64,000 nt of DNA from Leptospira mtsangambouensis. GTDB lineage: Bacteria > Spirochaetota > Leptospiria > Leptospirales > Leptospiraceae. The notes under the pieces were generated by a model that did no database searches, had not been told where the DNA came from, and worked only from the letters and a program-made list of their open reading frames with translations. The stretch covers positions 302,533 through 366,532 of the forward strand of contig NZ_RQHK01000015.1 in the NCBI RefSeq assembly GCF_004770475.1, read 5' to 3'. Position numbers and translations under genes: made by a program. Shown in pieces: positions 1-10,539 of this stretch. Position 1 is the first letter of the stretch. Every line of letters begins with the position of its first letter.

Positions 1-1559
1 TTTTATCCCGGATTTTGGGTCTTGTTCGTGACCATTTTATGGCTGTTAGTTTTGGAACAGGTATGGTTGCTTCTGCTTTTAGTGTGGCCTATCGCCTCCC
101 CAATATGTTTCGGAACTTACTTGCGGAAGGAACACTTAGCCAATCCTTCATGCCAATTTTTTCTGAATATGAAAAGATAGGTGTAATGGATGCCCGTGTG
201 ATGGCAGGAACTGTTCTTAGTTTCCTTTTCCTTTGTTTGTCTCTTTTTGTGGCTTTGTTTTGGTTTTTTGCTGCTGGTTTTTTACCCGCACTTGTGGGTG
301 GATCACCTGAATACGGAGCACTTGTCGTTGAACTTTCGTTAGTTTTATTTTTTCTTATTATGACTGCAAGTTTGTCTTCGATTTTTATGTCGATTTCCAA
401 CTCACATCATAAATATTTTGTTCCTTCCTTATCTCCCATCATCCTTAACTTCAGTTATTTGATCGTTTTTATTTTTATATTTCCTTTTTATCATGAGATT
501 CGGGAAAAAGTTTTTGTTCTTGCTTATGGAATAGTAACGGGAGGGGTTTTACAACTCCTCGTCCAAGCTTGGTATGTGTACAAAAATGGATATGGTCCCA
601 TCTTTCGTTTGAATTTTAAACATCCTGCCATTCGTAAAATCTTTAAATTGATGTTACCAGCGGCCCTTGGAGGAAGTTTTTATCAGATTGGACTTCTAGT
701 CGATATTTTCCTAGCCAACTACATCCAAAACCAAAACCCAGGACTTGGGGCTGTGGTGAGTTTGGATTATTCCCAAAGACTTGTCCAACTTCCGACTGGA
801 ATCATTGGAGTGGCACTTGCGACGACCATCCTGCCTTCCCTTTTGAAAGACCTTCGCGAAGGAAGAGAAGAAAATGTTCCAAAAGAAATATCAGATGTAC
901 TATCGTTTGCATTTTTTTTAACATTACCAGCAAGCATAGGTTTGGCGGTTCTTGGGGAAACAGTTTTGGATTCGATTTATTTCGGAGGACGTTGGGACCA
1001 TTTAGCAACGATCACTGCTTTTTATCCTTTGGTATTTTATTCTTTTGCGATTCCGTTTTATAGCATTAATAAAGTTTTGGTTTCTTCCTATTATGCTTTT
1101 GCTGACACAAAAACTCCATTAAGGATCCAGTTGGTTTCTTTTTTCTTAAGTATTTTGGTGAGCATTGGTCTCATGTTCTTTTTGAAACATTCTGCCATTG
1201 CTTTGGCCTCGGCTCTGAGTGCTTCTGTGACATCTTCGTTATTATTGTATTATTTAAAATCTCACCAAGTAAAAATTCCATTTCTGACAGTTTGGTTCCG
1301 CATTTTGAAAATGGTGCCGGCACTCTTTGGGCTTTTTCTTTGGTTGGTGTTTTCTGAATGGGTAACAAAACCCATCTTGGTTTCGTATCTATCGGAAACG
1401 TTAGGACTAGGTTTTGCCAATGTGAGTCGGCTTTGTCTTATGGTTTCAATTCTCCCTGCAGTGATCATTTATTTTACGGTGGCCGGGATTACAAAACTAC
1501 CTGAAGCAGATATTATTTTGGGAAGATTTTTTAGAAAGTTACGTAAAAAATCCTCTTAA
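1..1559 (+). CDS. murJ: MurJ (MviN) lipid II flippase, 5' end outside window
   Basis: Multispanning inner-membrane protein of the MVF/MviN branch of the MOP exporter superfamily, which flips lipid II across the membrane for peptidoglycan synthesis. The visible part opens with the family's conserved N-terminal region (LSRILGLVRD, then RLPNMFRNLLAEG and FMPIFSEYE) and continues as about 13 hydrophobic helices. The reading frame is open through base 1, and codons 3-14 (L-S-R-I) extend the family motif upstream, so the TTG at 15 is an internal Leu codon and the real start lies left of the window. The protein ends in a basic tail (RKLRKKSS). It converges on ileS, with a shared terminator between them. 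Family call secure; only the start is missing. Confidence 0.95.
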   Translation, partial: LSRILGLVRDHFMAVSFGTGMVASAFSVAYRLPNMFRNLLAEGTLSQSFMPIFSEYEKIGVMDARVMAGTVLSFLFLCLSLFVALFWFFAAGFLPALVGGSPEYGALVVELSLVLFFLIMTASLSSIFMSISNSHHKYFVPSLSPIILNFSYLIVFIFIFPFYHEIREKVFVLAYGIVTGGVLQLLVQAWYVYKNGYGPIFRLNFKHPAIRKIFKLMLPAALGGSFYQIGLLVDIFLANYIQNQNPGLGAVVSLDYSQRLVQLPTGIIGVALATTILPSLLKDLREGREENVPKEISDVLSFAFFLTLPASIGLAVLGETVLDSIYFGGRWDHLATITAFYPLVFYSFAIPFYSINKVLVSSYYAFADTKTPLRIQLVSFFLSILVSIGLMFFLKHSAIALASALSASVTSSLLLYYLKSHQVKIPFLTVWFRILKMVPALFGLFLWLVFSEWVTKPILVSYLSETLGLGFANVSRLCLMVSILPAVIIYFTVAGITKLPEADIILGRFFRKLRKKSS

Positions 1560-1627
1560 GGAATTTTGCACCAAACTTTTGATTGGTGAAGTCGTTTCTT
1601 TTGTCTGGAGAGGAAATCGTATCAGAT

Positions 1628-1681
1628 AAAAAAAGACCGATGGTGGTTTGACTTTATTCAAAACATCCATCGGTTTTTTAG
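1628..1681. terminator. bidirectional rho-independent terminator between murJ and ileS
   Basis: An inverted repeat pairs ACCGATGGTGGTTT with AAACATCCATCGGT around an 11-base loop. It is preceded by an A-run and followed by TTTTTT, so it has a U-tract in either direction. It sits between the convergent ends of murJ and ileS. Confidence 0.85.
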
Positions 1682-1724
1682 TCTAGAGTCTGCTTTTGGT
1701 AATTATATTGCCTCGAACCTAACT

Positions 1725-4466
1725 TTAGAGTTTGGACACAACAGATTCGCAGCGTTTACAAAGTTTTCCTTCTGTTTCGGAAACATGGCGCCAGCACCTT
1801 GGGCATTCATGGTGGCGAGGTTTACGAATTTGGATGGAATCTTTTTCTCCTTTCCACTCAGAGAACACTTCACTAATTTCATTGCGATCAAATGACACTT
1901 CCGAGACTACAAAGAATAAGCTAAGGTCGTCTTTGGAAAACTTTGTATCTTTTAAGGAATCTCCAGAGATGAGAACTTCTGCCTCCAGTGACTTTCCAAG
2001 TTTTCCTAATTTTCTTGCTTCTTCTAAGGCTTTTTGCACCACTTCTTTCGTTTCAAATACAGGTGCAAATTGGGATTCTAAGTCGGAATCAAGTAAGGAA
2101 GATAAGTCTGAAAAATCAGAATAAAAAACAGAATCTTTTAAACCAAATTCTGACCATACTTCTTCTGTTGTAAAAGAAAGGATCGGCGAAAGAAGTTTGG
2201 TTAAGGTTTCTAAAATGACTGCCAAAACAAATTCGGAAGACTTTCTCGTTTTCGAATCTTTGCCATCACAGTACATTCTGTCCCGAATGATTTCAAAGTA
2301 GTCTTGGGATAAATCCACCGTACAGAAAACTAGAACTCGATGATAAACCTGATGGAACTGGTAGTTCTCATATAATTTTTTAACATCTTCATTCAGTTTG
2401 GCTAATTTATGAAGGTAATACTGATCGATGGCTTCTAAATTTTCTTTTTTGAAATTCCACTGAAGAGCCTCTGCCTTTGTATTCCCTAGGAGATAACGGA
2501 AGGTATTTCTGATCTTACGATAGGCTTCTGCTACAGTTTTGATCGAGTCTTTTCCGATTTTCACATCGTCTCGGAAATCTTGGGTGGAAACCCAAAGCCT
2601 AAGGATATCGGCTCCGAATTGGTTGATGATGTCTGTTGTGGGATTGATCACGTTTCCAAGGGATTTAGACATAGCGTGACCTTTTTCATCCAACACATAA
2701 CCATGTGTTAGGACAGATTTATAAGGAGGTCTTTTGCGAATTGCCATGGATGGCCAAAGAGAAGATTGGAACCATCCTCTATGTTGGTCAGAACCTTCTA
2801 AATACAAATCGGCAGGTTCACGGTCGAGAGAATCACCAAACACAGCAAAGCTGGAAACGCCTGAATCAAACCAAACATCCAAAATATCTTTGTCCTGTTT
2901 TAGGTCATCGGAGCCACATTTTGTACATTTGGTTCCTTCCGGCAAAAGGTCTTTCGCTTCTCTTTCATACCAAACTTCGATCCCTTCTTTTTTGACAATC
3001 TGGATGAAGTGTTTTATTGTTTTGTCATCAAGGTGTGTGAATCCGCAAGATTTACAAGTAAAGGAAGGAATGGGAACTCCCCAGTTTCTTTGTCTCGACA
3101 AACACCAGTCAGGTCTTGATTCCACCATAGAACGGATGCGAGTGATTCCCCAATCGGGAATCCATTGTACTTTGTCTATAGCTTTGAGAGAATCTTCTCG
3201 GAGGCCTGCATGGTCGATGGAAAAAAACCATTGTGGGGTCGCACGAAAGATCAGCGGTTTTTTACTCCTCCAACTATGTGGATAGGAGTGAGTGAATTCA
3301 GAATAATGGACGAGGGCATTTTTTTCCCGTAGTAGTTCCACAATTTTAGGATTGGCATCCCAAATTTTAATTCCCTTCATCATTTCAAATTCGTCCGTAT
3401 AACGGCCGTAATCATCGACTGGAGAAAGTGGAGGAAGCCCAGCTGCCGTTCCGACACGGTAGTCATCCGTTCCGTGGCCTGGAGCTGTGTGGACACAACC
3501 TGTTCCCGCATCGAGTGTCACATGATTTCCAAAAAGAGGGATGGATTCACGATCGATAAACGGATGTAAGAAGGTCATCTTTACCAGTTCTGCACTCGTT
3601 AAAGATTTAATCTTTGTGAGTGTGATTCCTGTTTTTTGTTCTACTGCTTCTTTTAATCCATCGGCCAAGATCAGCCTTCCGTGGGAATCGGATTGGAAAA
3701 GAGAGTAGTCAAGTTCCTCATTAAAACAAATCGCAAGGTTTGCAGGGAGTGTCCAGGGAGTTGTGGTCCAGATCAGGCAATAGGTATCATTTTCACCTTT
3801 TACAGCAAACTTTACATAGATGGAAGGAGAAACATGGTTTTGGTATTCGATCTCTGCTTCCGCATGGGCCGTTGCCAAATCAATACACCAATACACAGGT
3901 TTTTTCCCTTTGTAGATATATCCTTTTTCGAAAAGTGATCCAAAAACTTCCACAATCCTTGCTTCAAATTCAGGAGCCATGGTGAGATACTTTTTATCTT
4001 CTTCCCAGAAACATAAAAAACGACTTAAGTCTTCTCCTTGTTTTCCAACAAACTCAGCTGCATACTCACGGCATTTTTTTCTAAGTTCACTAGGACTTGT
4101 GTTCCTTGCTTCTTTTCCTAGATTCTTTAACACCTGTACTTCGATCGGAAGTCCGTGGCAGTCCCAACCAGGAATCATATCGGTTTGGAAACCAGAAAGA
4201 GTTTTGGATTTAACAATGATATCTTTTAGAATTTTATTGAGAGAGTGGCCCACATGGAAATTTCCATTGGCATAAGGAGGTCCATCGTGTAATACAAACG
4301 AAGGTTTGGTTTTACGAATTTCCTTCATAGTTTGGAAGACTTTTTTCTCCTTCCAAATTTTAATTTGACCTGGTTCGCGATTTGCCAGGTCGGCTTTCAT
4401 GGGAAAGTTGGTCTGTGGTAGGAGAACCGTTTTAGAATAGGGATTTTCCGTTTCTGGTTTGGCCAT
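1725..4466 (-). CDS. ileS: isoleucyl-tRNA synthetase
   Basis: Class Ia aminoacyl-tRNA synthetase that charges tRNA-Ile in the cytoplasm. At 913 residues it is full length for the bacterial type. The HIGH-type motif appears as HVGH (about residue 70) after PPYANGN, the KMSKS loop as AMSKS (about residue 600), and [14 protein letters not shown] marks the catalytic core. The CP1 editing domain is present ([22 protein letters not shown]). The C-terminal zinc finger is intact as CPRCW followed by CKRC. It is the last gene of a leftward operon, 59 bp after the LRR lipoprotein, and ends at the shared terminator with murJ. Confidence 0.98.
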   Translation of the reverse strand: MAKPETENPYSKTVLLPQTNFPMKADLANREPGQIKIWKEKKVFQTMKEIRKTKPSFVLHDGPPYANGNFHVGHSLNKILKDIIVKSKTLSGFQTDMIPGWDCHGLPIEVQVLKNLGKEARNTSPSELRKKCREYAAEFVGKQGEDLSRFLCFWEEDKKYLTMAPEFEARIVEVFGSLFEKGYIYKGKKPVYWCIDLATAHAEAEIEYQNHVSPSIYVKFAVKGENDTYCLIWTTTPWTLPANLAICFNEELDYSLFQSDSHGRLILADGLKEAVEQKTGITLTKIKSLTSAELVKMTFLHPFIDRESIPLFGNHVTLDAGTGCVHTAPGHGTDDYRVGTAAGLPPLSPVDDYGRYTDEFEMMKGIKIWDANPKIVELLREKNALVHYSEFTHSYPHSWRSKKPLIFRATPQWFFSIDHAGLREDSLKAIDKVQWIPDWGITRIRSMVESRPDWCLSRQRNWGVPIPSFTCKSCGFTHLDDKTIKHFIQIVKKEGIEVWYEREAKDLLPEGTKCTKCGSDDLKQDKDILDVWFDSGVSSFAVFGDSLDREPADLYLEGSDQHRGWFQSSLWPSMAIRKRPPYKSVLTHGYVLDEKGHAMSKSLGNVINPTTDIINQFGADILRLWVSTQDFRDDVKIGKDSIKTVAEAYRKIRNTFRYLLGNTKAEALQWNFKKENLEAIDQYYLHKLAKLNEDVKKLYENYQFHQVYHRVLVFCTVDLSQDYFEIIRDRMYCDGKDSKTRKSSEFVLAVILETLTKLLSPILSFTTEEVWSEFGLKDSVFYSDFSDLSSLLDSDLESQFAPVFETKEVVQKALEEARKLGKLGKSLEAEVLISGDSLKDTKFSKDDLSLFFVVSEVSFDRNEISEVFSEWKGEKDSIQIRKPRHHECPRCWRHVSETEGKLCKRCESVVSKL

Positions 4467-4524
4467 AGTAAGACCAATGTTTGTGGTCTAGGCCAAAGAG
4501 AAAACGGAAAAAAAATCGGTAACC

Positions 4525-5154
4525 CTAGAGTTTGACTCGGACATTGGGGAGTTCGTCCCGCAGTCTTACCACATCGGATTTTTCGAGTAGGGTTTTTTGT
4601 AAAACTAGTTGTTTTAGATGGTTTAGTTTTGTCAGGTTTTTGGGGAGAGTTTTGTATTCGCGCATTAAGCTTAGGTCAAGGATTTCCAAATGAGGGAGTG
4701 AGGCGATCACTTCCACATCAGCTTCTGTTAGTTGCACTTTGGTTTCGTCCAGTGCCAGCGTTTTTAATTTTTGCAAACGGCCAATGAAGGGAGGAATCTC
4801 GCTTAGTTCCGTTCTTCCGAGAAGTAATACTTCTAAGTTTTCCAAATTTCCAATTTCTTCTGGTAAAGTGGGGAGGGGGTTTCCGAAAAGATTGAGGATT
4901 TTTAATTGTTTGAGGTTTCCCATTTCTTTGGGAACTGTTTTGAGTGAGTCGTATTGGAGAGTTAGTTCTTCTACCTTTGTCAAATTTCCAATGGATGCGG
5001 GTAGGACTCCTACTTCTTTATTCGAGAGGTTTAGGACTCGGTCTTCTTTGTGGTTTTCAAACCATTCCTCTGCATTGACTACATCCTTATTCGTACAATG
5101 GGAAAAGGATGTTAGAAATAAAATAGTAAGTGTTGTGTATACAAAAGACTTCAT
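4525..5154 (-). CDS. leucine-rich-repeat lipoprotein
   Basis: 209 residues. The N-terminus is a lipoprotein signal (MKSFVYTTLTILFLTSFSHC) with the cysteine at about residue 20, giving a membrane-anchored protein. The rest is about six 23-residue leucine-rich repeats of the LPxxIGNLxxLexLxL type, as in the many Leptospira LRR proteins, which usually mediate protein binding. No ligand can be read from the sequence. It lies 14 bp after the stop of the membrane protein at 5168 and 59 bp before ileS, so co-transcription is likely. The link to ileS is probably positional only. Confidence 0.85.
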   Translation of the reverse strand: MKSFVYTTLTILFLTSFSHCTNKDVVNAEEWFENHKEDRVLNLSNKEVGVLPASIGNLTKVEELTLQYDSLKTVPKEMGNLKQLKILNLFGNPLPTLPEEIGNLENLEVLLLGRTELSEIPPFIGRLQKLKTLALDETKVQLTEADVEVIASLPHLEILDLSLMREYKTLPKNLTKLNHLKQLVLQKTLLEKSDVVRLRDELPNVRVKL

Positions 5155-5167
5155 AAAACCAGAATTA

Positions 5168-7342
5168 TCATTTCAGATATTTATTATAGCCAAATTCTAA
5201 TTCTCGAATGATAAACTGGATGTAATCCATTTGGTCTCGGTCTGATTTATAAATGCTTGCTTCTTTACGATAGTATTCCGCAAGTTGGGTTCGAAATAAA
5301 ATGGTGCGAAAGTCTGCTTTGGAAAGAATAAGTTCCTTGGGCCTATTTTTTAATTGGATGGCTTCGGGGATTTTCATCACAACGGAGATTTGTATGATGG
5401 CATGTTCAATTTCTGCTACAATTTTGTTGGAATCTTTTTTTTGATCTATTGCCGGTAGTTGGATTTTGATATCTTCTACACAGTCTTCTATATGGTTTCG
5501 TAAGCGTTTGAAATCATAAACTTTTTCGGCAATGCTGTTGAATTTTTTAGGATAAATAAACCCTTCCGCAATTTTTGCAATACTCTGTGATCGATTTTCT
5601 TTGGGAGAGGTTGGAAAAGATTGTTTTTCTGTGATTTGTTTCTTTTTCCCGTCACTTCGGTAGAGATAACCTAACGTAAGTCCCACAAGGAAACTGAGAA
5701 TAAAGCCACTCACAATGTATTCCAATGAACCAATGATCAGTGAGATAACAGTGATTAAAGAAGCTAATGTTAAAAAACTAAAAACTCCAATGGGCACATG
5801 AAATTTTTCTTGGAGCGCTGAAAAAGAGATCCGAGGTTCATTGGGAGTAATTTGGTTTGAGTCTTTTTCTTCTTCGAATTCTTTTTCTGGGATTTCTTCT
5901 TTGTCGATATTTTCATCGGACCTGTTCTTTAAGATCACGCGGATTTGGTCGAGAATGGGAAGTTCGTTTCTATAATTCGAATCTGTTTTTGCTAGTGTTA
6001 AGGTATTGGTCTCTACTTTAGAAAGTTTTTTTTGGTCCAAGGCAAAAAGAACATGAAAGGTATCTTCTTTCATTTCCAAACAACCGTAAGTTTCGGAAAG
6101 TGAAGAAACTATTTTAGAAATGGCATCGGTTACTTCCTTCTCGGTTTTTAAGCCTAAAGTTTTTACTTCCGCATTCAAATCTATTTTTGTAAGGGTGAGG
6201 GTATTTGTGGTATTGTCTTCGATTTTGGTTCCCAAAAGTTTGATGAGAGTTATGACTGCTTCTTCAGCATCTTCTTTTTTTTGTTCTCTCAGTCGTTTCG
6301 AAAGTTTATCTAAAATGATAAGGCTTTCTCTGATGGAAAAACTGATCCGTTTCCCTTCCTCGTTTGTGATTTTATCAAAAGGAAATTCTTCCAATAGGGC
6401 AGTTATTTGTGGGACAAGGTTACTACCTATTTTGAGTAGTTCTTCCGTCTTATTTGGAATTACAATTTCTAGTTGGGTGAGTTTTTCTAAAAAACCGATA
6501 TATTTGTTTTCATTGGCAATTCGTTTGAGATAAGGAAAGGAAAAATTTTTTAGTCCGTCCAATTGGACAACGAGATGGCGCGCATATTCAGGGTTATGTG
6601 AACCATTTGGCAAAATCAGGTGGTATCCAGGAATGATCTCTACTAGTTTTGCTGTTTCTTTCCCTCTTGTGATCACATCTTGGATAAAATCCTTCATGGG
6701 AATGTAACCAAAAGTCTCCATTGTTTTGCGGATCATAATTTCGAGTTCTGTTTCATAACTGAGTTTAGTAGGAAAAAAATATGTATTTCCTTTTTGGTCC
6801 GTTCGAACTAGGGAGGCACCAGGATTTTCTTCTTCTAAAATAAATTCTCGGTTAACTCTGTTTTTGAAAAGTAGATCAATCAAATCAATGCTGTATTTGA
6901 AACAGGCGCGACGAAAAGGAACAATGTCCGTCTTGTCTTTGTTTTGTGGTGCAATCATGCTGATTCGCATAGTGAGTTTTTGATCCACTTGCAGTAAAAA
7001 GGGGTAAAAATAAACCACAGGTTCTTTGTTATGTTCAGTAAGACCGGCTAGTTCCTTAAATGCTTCTGCGATGGCAACTTGTGATTTATGTGCTTCTGTG
7101 AGTTGCACTTGTTTCGAAAGTAATTCAGGGATGGAGTCAACTGTCAAAAGAAGAGAAGGTGTGATCTCGGCACTTCCATGCATTTCGAGTCGTCTATGCC
7201 GCACTCGAAGTTCTTCCAATATGGCCTGCGAAGTCATGGAGTAACTGGCGATATTCTTAGGCAATTGGATAAAGAAAGAAGGATCTGTTGTTTCGCCCGT
7301 AAGCGGAGTTTCTGAATCTGAGGGATTTGAGAATGGTTCCAA
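5168..7342 (-). CDS. conserved membrane-anchored protein of unknown function
   Basis: 724 residues, no enzyme family recognised. A long charged N-terminal part (about 1-515) is followed by two adjacent hydrophobic helices (about 520-560) and a basic soluble C-terminal tail of about 160 residues. This fits an inner-membrane protein anchored by one hairpin with both ends cytoplasmic. Regions of helical, Glu/Lys-rich sequence suggest coiled-coil or scaffold character. It is first in the leftward operon with the LRR lipoprotein and ileS, and is divergent from the chemotaxis receptor at 7599 across a 256-bp promoter region. Confidence 0.75.
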   Translation of the reverse strand: MEPFSNPSDSETPLTGETTDPSFFIQLPKNIASYSMTSQAILEELRVRHRRLEMHGSAEITPSLLLTVDSIPELLSKQVQLTEAHKSQVAIAEAFKELAGLTEHNKEPVVYFYPFLLQVDQKLTMRISMIAPQNKDKTDIVPFRRACFKYSIDLIDLLFKNRVNREFILEEENPGASLVRTDQKGNTYFFPTKLSYETELEIMIRKTMETFGYIPMKDFIQDVITRGKETAKLVEIIPGYHLILPNGSHNPEYARHLVVQLDGLKNFSFPYLKRIANENKYIGFLEKLTQLEIVIPNKTEELLKIGSNLVPQITALLEEFPFDKITNEEGKRISFSIRESLIILDKLSKRLREQKKEDAEEAVITLIKLLGTKIEDNTTNTLTLTKIDLNAEVKTLGLKTEKEVTDAISKIVSSLSETYGCLEMKEDTFHVLFALDQKKLSKVETNTLTLAKTDSNYRNELPILDQIRVILKNRSDENIDKEEIPEKEFEEEKDSNQITPNEPRISFSALQEKFHVPIGVFSFLTLASLITVISLIIGSLEYIVSGFILSFLVGLTLGYLYRSDGKKKQITEKQSFPTSPKENRSQSIAKIAEGFIYPKKFNSIAEKVYDFKRLRNHIEDCVEDIKIQLPAIDQKKDSNKIVAEIEHAIIQISVVMKIPEAIQLKNRPKELILSKADFRTILFRTQLAEYYRKEASIYKSDRDQMDYIQFIIRELEFGYNKYLK

Positions 7343-7598
7343 AATATACCTTCTGCGAACAAGTATCAGAATCTATTTTCCCCAAAGCAAGAGAGAATTC
7401 AGGCTTTCTTAGGTTTCATTCTGCAAAACAAATCGGCTAGAATTGGATCAAAACGGACCCAATACATTTGTATTTGTACGTATAAAAATAAAAAAACACA
7501 AACGGAACTTTTATCATTTCAGAACATTAAAGTATCTAATTTTATAATCAAATAATTTATTGATTAGACTCTCTCACTTTTTTTTCGTCTATTAACAT

Positions 7599-9140
7599 AT
7601 GGATATTAGATTGGCGGCAGTTCTGTTGGAACGCCAAAAAAAAGTAGATACATTTTTTATTTGGGCCATTTTAGCCCACACTCCTCTGGTGTTTTTTCTT
7701 TCCTTAGGTTATGGTGCCACAACTGTTGTCAGCCTTTCTGCAGTAGTTATTTCCTTAGTTTCTTTTTTATTTTATAAGATTGCTCGTGGTTCTTTTTTCT
7801 TACGAGCTTGGAATGGGGCAACGATTATGATGTTTAGTGCTCTTATGATCCAAGCTCAGTTTGGCCGGATCGAGATGCATTTCCATGTATTCAGTGCTCT
7901 TGCCATTCTCTTTGTTTATGAAGATTGGCGGGTTTTGTTTGTTGCCGCTGCCACCATCGCCGTACACCACTTAGTGGGAAATTATGTCCAAGAATTTGGT
8001 ACAGTGATTTGGGGAACCAAGGTGATGGTTTATAGTTATGGAACAGGACTTGAAATCGTATTAACTCATGCACTATTTGTAGTATTTGAAACTGGGATCT
8101 TAATTTATTTTTCCATTCGTTCTGTTTCGGAACTAAGAAAACAAATCGAAACACAAACCAATTTAGAAACAGTGATTGCTGGTGTTACCTCCGCAGTGAA
8201 TGAGGTATCTTCAGGGACAAAAACTTTTATTGAAAACTCCAACTACCTTTCCCAGAAGGTTAAGGAATTTCAAACTTCTTTTCAAACACAATCCTCTTCC
8301 ATAGAGGCCATTTCTGCTGCCACTGAAGAAACAGCAGCTTCCAGCCAATTGATTTTAGAAGGATCCAACCGACAAATTGGTGAAGTCAAAACGGTCGAAG
8401 AATTGAACCGAAATTTATTTAGTTTGAGTGAAGGATTTGTAACCTCCCTAGAAGTGATGCGTTCCAAAATCCAAGAGTCCGCCGATAGTGTTAAAAAAAC
8501 AGAAACGGAATTTACTGGTCTTTACCAATCAATGGAAGTAGCTGTTGATGATTCGGAAAAAATGGAAGAAATTTTAGAATTGATTTCTGATATCGCCGAA
8601 AAAGTCAACTTACTATCGTTAAATGCATCCATTGAAGCGGCTCGTGCGGGAGATGCAGGTCGTGGATTTGCTGTGGTTGCATCTGAGATTTCAAAACTAG
8701 CAGATTCAACAGCAGAAGCCACAAAGAATATTTCTGCCATCTCAGGAAAAATCAAATCGGCCATCCAAGTCAGTTTCAAACAATCCAATCAAATCAACCA
8801 AACCGTTCAAAGTTTTGTAAAATCCATTCTTTCTTCGGAAGAAGGGATGCGAGAACTCACAGTCAAAATTACGGGCACTCTTTCTGCTTTTGAAAAACAA
8901 GAACAAGCTTTACTCACATTGGACCATATCGCTCAAGAGATGCAAGTTTCCAGTAAGGAACAATCCACAAGTATGGATGATATTTCCAATTCTATCATTG
9001 ACCTAAATGTAAAAACACAAACAAATTTAGGAACCTGTTCCAATATGATTGGTCTGATTGATAAAGGGAATGTAATCTTCAATGGTTTGAAAGAATCCGT
9101 AGATTCCTTAGCAGCTATCATTGATGATGACAAATCATAA
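7599..9140 (+). CDS. methyl-accepting chemotaxis protein with His-rich membrane sensor
   Basis: 513 residues. The N-terminal ~190 residues form about six hydrophobic helices with no periplasmic domain. One contains [11 protein letters not shown] and a later one AVHHLVGN, so several His residues lie in or near the membrane, compatible with metal or haem binding; that is inference. The C-terminal part is the MCP signalling coiled coil, with the hairpin tip [20 protein letters not shown] at about residues 332-352 that contacts CheA/CheW. No HAMP is evident. The stop overlaps the start of the SCO1-like gene, suggesting translational coupling. Confidence 0.92.
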   Translation: MDIRLAAVLLERQKKVDTFFIWAILAHTPLVFFLSLGYGATTVVSLSAVVISLVSFLFYKIARGSFFLRAWNGATIMMFSALMIQAQFGRIEMHFHVFSALAILFVYEDWRVLFVAAATIAVHHLVGNYVQEFGTVIWGTKVMVYSYGTGLEIVLTHALFVVFETGILIYFSIRSVSELRKQIETQTNLETVIAGVTSAVNEVSSGTKTFIENSNYLSQKVKEFQTSFQTQSSSIEAISAATEETAASSQLILEGSNRQIGEVKTVEELNRNLFSLSEGFVTSLEVMRSKIQESADSVKKTETEFTGLYQSMEVAVDDSEKMEEILELISDIAEKVNLLSLNASIEAARAGDAGRGFAVVASEISKLADSTAEATKNISAISGKIKSAIQVSFKQSNQINQTVQSFVKSILSSEEGMRELTVKITGTLSAFEKQEQALLTLDHIAQEMQVSSKEQSTSMDDISNSIIDLNVKTQTNLGTCSNMIGLIDKGNVIFNGLKESVDSLAAIIDDDKS

Positions 9141-9690
9141 TCAATTTTTGGTTAGGTTCGGGGTTTTCGGCTTTGGACTTTTGTTTCTCTTCGTGATGAG
9201 TTTTGTCATCGTTTCCTTTGGTGGAAAGTTTCGGTTTGTTGATTGTCCTTTCTGTTCAGAAAAATTTTCGAAAGAACCAAAAGACACTTGGGTTTGGATT
9301 TATCCGGGCCTTGTGGGCTGTGGTAAAAAATGTCCCTTGGCCTTGGAAGCCCTTCGTAGTTTTAAGGAAAGATTTCCAGAAATCCAATCTTCTTTTTATT
9401 TTTTAGTCACAGACCCCAGTGAATCAGAAGAGGCGATAAACTCCTATTTGGCTTATTACCAAAAAAGTATAGAAATCAAATCACTTAGACCAGAATCAGA
9501 AGGTGAGATTGGTTTTTATCGAAAGTTAGGTGCTTATTTGCCAATCCATCCTTCCTTAAAACAAAGAGATGAACATGGAACTCAGTTTTTTTTGGTCCCA
9601 CCCAATCGCAAAATTATGTATTTAATTCCGAAATTGGGAGAGAAAGAATGGTTGGAAATTCAAAAAGAAATAGAATCTAACGTCCAGTAA
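9124..9690 (+). CDS. SCO1/SenC-like thioredoxin-fold protein
   Basis: About 188 residues, starting with a single N-terminal hydrophobic anchor ([21 protein letters not shown]). The motif C-G-K-K-C-P matches the CxxxCP copper/redox motif of SCO1/SenC proteins, which deliver copper to cytochrome oxidase. A later D-E-H-G-T-Q-F-F-L stretch supplies the expected downstream His. Two or three adjacent ATG codons (9124, 9127) lie inside the end of the chemotaxis gene, so the exact start is uncertain. It is convergent with speD with only 6 bp between stops. Family call is good; the link to the receptor upstream is inferred from the overlap. Confidence 0.75.
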   Translation: MMTNHNQFLVRFGVFGFGLLFLFVMSFVIVSFGGKFRFVDCPFCSEKFSKEPKDTWVWIYPGLVGCGKKCPLALEALRSFKERFPEIQSSFYFLVTDPSESEEAINSYLAYYQKSIEIKSLRPESEGEIGFYRKLGAYLPIHPSLKQRDEHGTQFFLVPPNRKIMYLIPKLGEKEWLEIQKEIESNVQ

Positions 9691-9696
9691 TAAATG

Positions 9697-10458
9697 TTAA
9701 TGGATCATGTGATAAACTTCTTTCATTTCCTCCCTCAGGAGTTTCATTTTGTTCGGAACATCAGGATGGGAAATATCGGCTGGATTCAGTAAATAATTCT
9801 CAGGACCAAGTTCTCTTATCATCATTTTCGTTTGCCATGTATTGTCTTGTGGCATATTGATATCGGAAAGGAAGGTATAGTTTCTTTTGATTTCTGGTTT
9901 GATAAAATCCAAAATCGAATTGAAATGGTGGTCGTTATAAATTTTTCTTCCGTCCGCCAAACGAGTGTATCCGCGAACTACGTAATCAATGTAAACTACA
10001 TCACATTCAAAGGCTTCAAATAAAAAATTAATGGAGTCGAGTGGAATGATCTCACCACAAGTAGAAATATCAATGTCCACTCGGAAGGAACAAATTCCAT
10101 CTGGATCGGCCGCATCTGGATAGGTATGTACGGTGATATGTGATTTGTCTAAGTGCATACTGACCTGTGCCGTAGGGATTGGATTGCCACCACCTTTGAC
10201 ATCGCTCATAAGAACCATAGCAGAAGCACCTACAGGATCGTAGTCTTGTGCCGAGACCGAAAGGATATTGGCATCAATTCGTTTGACAATCTCTTTTGAG
10301 ATTTCTGTAATTTTGCTAGCATTGTATTTGTCGTGGATATAACTTACGTATCTACCTTTTTGTTCGTCATCCAAAGTGATGCAAAAATCGTAGAGGTTAA
10401 AACTCAAAACTTTTGTCAGATTGTTGAAACCGGAAAGTTTGATTTTTTCTTTATCCAT
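9697..10458 (-). CDS. speD: S-adenosylmethionine decarboxylase proenzyme, class 1A
   Basis: Makes decarboxylated SAM for spermidine synthesis. The 253 residues align along their length with the E. coli-type SpeD (about 264 aa). The autocleavage site is LDK-SHITVHTYPD, with Ser106 becoming the pyruvoyl group, and the catalytic Cys134 sits in DISTCGEI. The conserved VRGYTR and MMIRELGPENY segments are also present. It starts at ATG 10458, 81 bp from the divergent alpha-glucosidase gene. No speE is in the window. Confidence 0.96.
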   Translation of the reverse strand: MDKEKIKLSGFNNLTKVLSFNLYDFCITLDDEQKGRYVSYIHDKYNASKITEISKEIVKRIDANILSVSAQDYDPVGASAMVLMSDVKGGGNPIPTAQVSMHLDKSHITVHTYPDAADPDGICSFRVDIDISTCGEIIPLDSINFLFEAFECDVVYIDYVVRGYTRLADGRKIYNDHHFNSILDFIKPEIKRNYTFLSDINMPQDNTWQTKMMIRELGPENYLLNPADISHPDVPNKMKLLREEMKEVYHMIH

Positions 10459-10539
10459 TGCTACCTGCTTGTATAAAGAACAGAAATTCGGTATTTAGGT
10501 AAGAGGCAACTGAAATAACGGGGAAGTTTTAGAAAAGTC

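Noticed and set aside
15..17. TTG as start codon of murJ
   Set aside because: The frame is open to base 1 and the upstream codons (L-S-R-I) continue the family's N-terminal motif; the gene is cut by the window edge.
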